A stretch of DNA of 64,000 nt from Dasypus novemcinctus (Eukaryota; Chordata; Mammalia; Cingulata; Dasypodidae). The notes beneath the pieces were generated by a model that had not been told where the DNA came from, did no database searches, and worked only from the letters and a program-made list of their open reading frames with translations. Of this stretch, positions 61,141 to 64,000 are shown in pieces. The first letter of the stretch is position 1. Every line of letters begins with the position of its first letter. A program made the translations under genes and the position numbers. The stretch is from positions 27,632,499 through 27,696,498 of the forward strand of contig NC_080704.1 of assembly GCF_030445035.2 (NCBI RefSeq), written 5' to 3'.

Positions 61141-62049
61141 AAAAATCAAAGCAGAGCTATGGAAAAAAACACTAGACGAGAGAGAAATTGACCATCAAAG
61201 TAAATTCACAAACATATTCAGATGCTGAGACATCAGCAAAAAATTACAAGTCATACTAGGAAACAGGAAGAGATGGCCCAGCCAAAGGACAAAGCAAATA
61301 TCCTGATGAGATACAGGATTTAAGACAACTAATCAATGATAAAAATACAAAACTCCTAAATCAATTCAAAGAATTGAAGGAAAATATGACTAAACAGATA
61401 AAGGATATTTAGAAGACACTAGGTGTGCATAAAGAACAATTTGAAAGTCTGCAAGGAAAAGTAACAGAGCTTATGGGAATGAAAGACATGATGGATGAGG
61501 TTAAAAATACATTAGAAGCACATAAGAACAGATTTTAATTGCTCAAAGACAGAATTAGTGATTTTAAGGACAGAACATACAAACTGGAAAAGACAGGAGA
61601 GCAGAAAAAGAATGGAAAAAATGGAACAAAGTCTCAGGGAATTCCATGACAAAACAAAATGCACAAATATAGGCATTATCAGTGTCCCAAAAGGAAAAGA
61701 GAATGGAAAAGAGGCAGAAAGAATATCTGAGGAAATAATGACCAGAAAGTTCCCATTTATGAAAAGACATAAATATGAATATCCAAGAAGGACAACACAC
61801 CTGAAACAGAATAAATCTGAATAGACCTACCCCAAGATACCTACTATTCAGAATGACAAATATCAGAGATAAAGAGAGGATTCTGAAAGCAGCAAGAGAA
61901 AAGCATACAAGGGATCCTCAGTAAGATTAATGGATGATCTCTCATCAGAAACCATGGAGACAAGAAGAAAGTAGTATGATGTATTTAAGGCACTGAAAGA
62001 AAAAAACTACCAGCTAAGAATTCTGTATCTGGCAAAACTGTCTTTCAAA
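61141..62049 (+). mobile_element. L1 ORF1 region, decayed
   Basis: Coding sense is recognisable but broken, with one longer piece at 61558-61824 (SVPKGKENGK, ISEEIMTRKFPFMK). The ORF1 end follows: 'tctcatcagaaaccatggagac' and 'ctggcaaaactgtctttcaaaaatgaggg'. In L1 this encodes the RNA-binding chaperone. Confidence 0.75.
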
Positions 62050-62062
62050 AATGAGGGTAGCA

Positions 62063-62320
62063 GGAAGCAGATGTGGCTCAACAGATCGGGCTCCCATCTA
62101 CCATATGGGAGGCCCTGGATTCGCTTCCCAGGGCCTCCTTGTGAAGGCAAGCTGGCCCACGCCCCTGGAGAGCTGATGGCCCATGCCCACAGAGAGCTGG
62201 CACAGCAAGATGATGCAACAAAGGGAGACAAGCAGACATAGAAGAACACACAGCTAATGGACACAGAGAGCAGACAGCAAGCAAGCAGCAAAGGGGGGAT
62301 AAATAAAATCTTAAAAAAAA
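62063..62320 (+). mobile_element. tRNA-derived SINE
   Basis: Head 'gtggctcaacagatcgggctcccatctaccatatggga', short body and A-tail. The 13-bp duplication AATGAGGGTAGCA lies at 62050-62062 and 62321-62333. It is shorter than the CpG-rich DAS copies. Confidence 0.9.
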
Positions 62321-62330
62321 AATGAGGGTA

Positions 62331-62612
62331 GCACTCTATTGCCTTTTCACCCTTGTTCTTACCTTTTTCCCCCTGTTCTTGCCTTCTGCTCCTGCTCTTT
62401 CCTTCTTCACTCCTGCCTGGAACAACAAGCAAGTAAAACCTGGGCATTTATAATCTATAATGGGGAATTGTAGCCTGTAAATTGGCCTCCTTCATCACTC
62501 TTCAGCCCCTTCCTCTCTACCTTGGACCCATGATCTGTTTTCTCCCAGTTCTCTTCTCGCCATTCCTTAATAAATTATTAGCCTAACTAAAATAAAAATA
62601 AAAATTAAAAAA
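62331..62612 (+). mobile_element. Poly(A)-tailed LTR fragment (processed ERV transcript end)
   Basis: The sequence matches 45702-45940 of the solo LTR. It has AATAAA at 62569-62574 and stops at the shared 'gcctaact', followed by an A-rich tail (62588-62612) and no U5. GAGGGT sequence flanks it, matching the interrupted L1. It looks like a 5'-truncated polyadenylated ERV RNA copied by L1. Confidence 0.78.
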
Positions 62613-64000
62613 GAGGGTGAATTTAAAGTCTTCACAGAAAAACAAAAACCGAGAGAGTGTGTTACTAAAATGCTGGAATTACAAAAGATACAAAAGTGAG
62701 TGCTGCAGCCTGAAAGGAAAAAACAAGGGTAAGAGACTTGGATAAGAGTGTAGAAATAAAGATTATCAGTAAGGGTAAATTAAAGGGTAAAAAGACAGGT
62801 AATAGAAAGGTATGACAACAGAAAGCTAAAGGATAAAGTGGAAGAAGTAAGTAATGCCTTTACAGTAATAATATTAAATGTAATGGCTTGAATTCCCCAA
62901 TCAAAAGACATAGACTGATAGAATGGATAAAAAAATATGAGCCATCTATATGCTGTCTACAAGAGACTCACCTCAGACATAAGGACACAACCAGGTTGAA
63001 AGTGAAAGGTTAGAAAAAGATTTCCACACAAATAGTAGCCAAAAAGAACTGGAGCAGTGATACTATAGCAAACAAGATAGATTTTAAATGTAAAATTCTT
63101 ATAAGGGACAAAGAAGGTAATTGTTTATTAATAAAAGGAGCAATTCACCAAGAAGAAATAAATATAATAAATATTTATTCACCTAACCTGGGTGTCAGTA
63201 TTGGATAGAACATCTGGACAGAGGATAAATAAAGAGAGATTGAATAATATGATAAATGAACTAGACCTAACAGACATCTATAGAGCACTCCACCCCAAAA
63301 TAGCAGGATATGCATTCTTTTCAAGCACTCACAGATCCTTCTCCAGGATTGACCATATTTTGGGTCAGAAGACAAGTCTCAATAAATTTAAAAAGATTGA
63401 GATTATACAAAACAGTTTCTGTGATCATAATGGAATGAAGCTAGAAATTAATAATGGAAGGAAAAAGGGAACATCCATAAATACATGGAGATCAGCATAC
63501 CCTTTAAAAAATCAGTGGGTCAAGGAAGAATTTGCAAGAGAGCTCAGTACATATCTTGAGATGAAGGAAAATGAGAACACAACATATCAAAACCTATGGG
63601 ACACTACAAAGGCATTGTGAGAGGGAAATTTATAGCCATCAATGCTTACATTAAAAAGGAAGAAAGAGGTAAAATTGAAAATCTAACTGCATACCTGGAG
63701 GAACTAGAAAAAACAAACAGCAAACTAACTCCAAACCAAGCCAAAAGAAAGAAATAGTAAAGATCAGAGCAGAAATAAATGAAACAGAGAGCAACAACAA
63801 TAACAACAAAACAAAGAGAGAATCAACAAAACCAAAAGTTGGCTCTTTGAGAAGATAAACAAAATCGACAAATGCTTAGCTAGACTGACAAAGAAAATAA
63901 AAGAGAAGGTGTCAATAAATAAAATCAGAAATGAGTGGGGGGACATTATCACTGACCCCAAAGAAATAAAAGACACCATAAGAGGATACTATGAACAACT
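62613..64000 (+). mobile_element. L1 ORF2 5' part, decayed, runs off the window
   Basis: The endonuclease region is in several frames: LQETHL and RDKEG-type stretches near 62960-63120, then a frame at 63192-63620 ([35 protein letters not shown]). 'gttggctctttgagaagataaac' follows, and the window ends before the reverse transcriptase core. The span around the usual GDFN motif appears to be missing between 63180 and 63192. Confidence 0.85.

Overview
This window is nuclear DNA from a placental mammal, very probably a xenarthran close to the armadillo. The main evidence is the many copies of a tRNA-derived SINE (a roughly 400-base unit with a tRNA-like head, a CpG-rich body, a G-run and an A-rich tail) that matches the armadillo-type DAS SINE family as I know it. 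Ancient placental repeats (MER20, MER5A/B, MER3, MIR, L2-like, MaLR-like LTRs) and long L1 pieces fit the same reading. Nothing looks bacterial or viral as a replicating genome. I see no multi-exon protein gene. Nearly all short open frames lie inside repeats.

There is one convincing coding gene, an intact intronless 810-codon retrocopy of SUPT20H (the SPT20 subunit of the SAGA complex) on the minus strand at 26627-29059. Its 3' UTR runs on to a poly(A) signal near 25800 and has been hit by a SINE. Just upstream lies a CpG-rich block (about 29240-29520) carrying an 18-bp minisatellite. Between them is a plausible 179-bp intron (donor at 29258, acceptor at 29080), so the retrocopy may have a promoter and a 5' non-coding exon. 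A second retrocopy, of the mitochondrial copper chaperone gene COX11 (50842-51603, minus), is frameshifted and dead.

Layout. 1-12 kb: ancient repeats, an L1 3' end, SINEs and two minus-strand L1 tails. 12.7-17.4 kb: two LTRs, then an unclassified 1.1-kb poly(A) element with a 3' transduction, followed directly by nested SINEs. 18-25 kb: hAT-Charlie remnants, SINEs and MIRs. 25.8-29.5 kb: the SUPT20H-like retrogene. 30-49 kb: minus-strand L1 cut by two solo LTRs with clean target duplications, MaLR-like LTRs, SINEs and a plus-strand L1 3' end. 50.8-51.6 kb: the COX11 pseudogene. 51.7-59.3 kb: MER20/MER5B, old L1 and a 157-bp tandem duplication. 59.4-64 kb: a plus-strand L1 running off the window, broken by a second copy of the 1.1-kb element, an LTR-derived processed fragment and a SINE.

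Most of the local structure is retrotransposition history, and many insertions keep target-site duplications (TSDs) that allow relative dating. Repeat family names come from recognition by eye, not from a library search.
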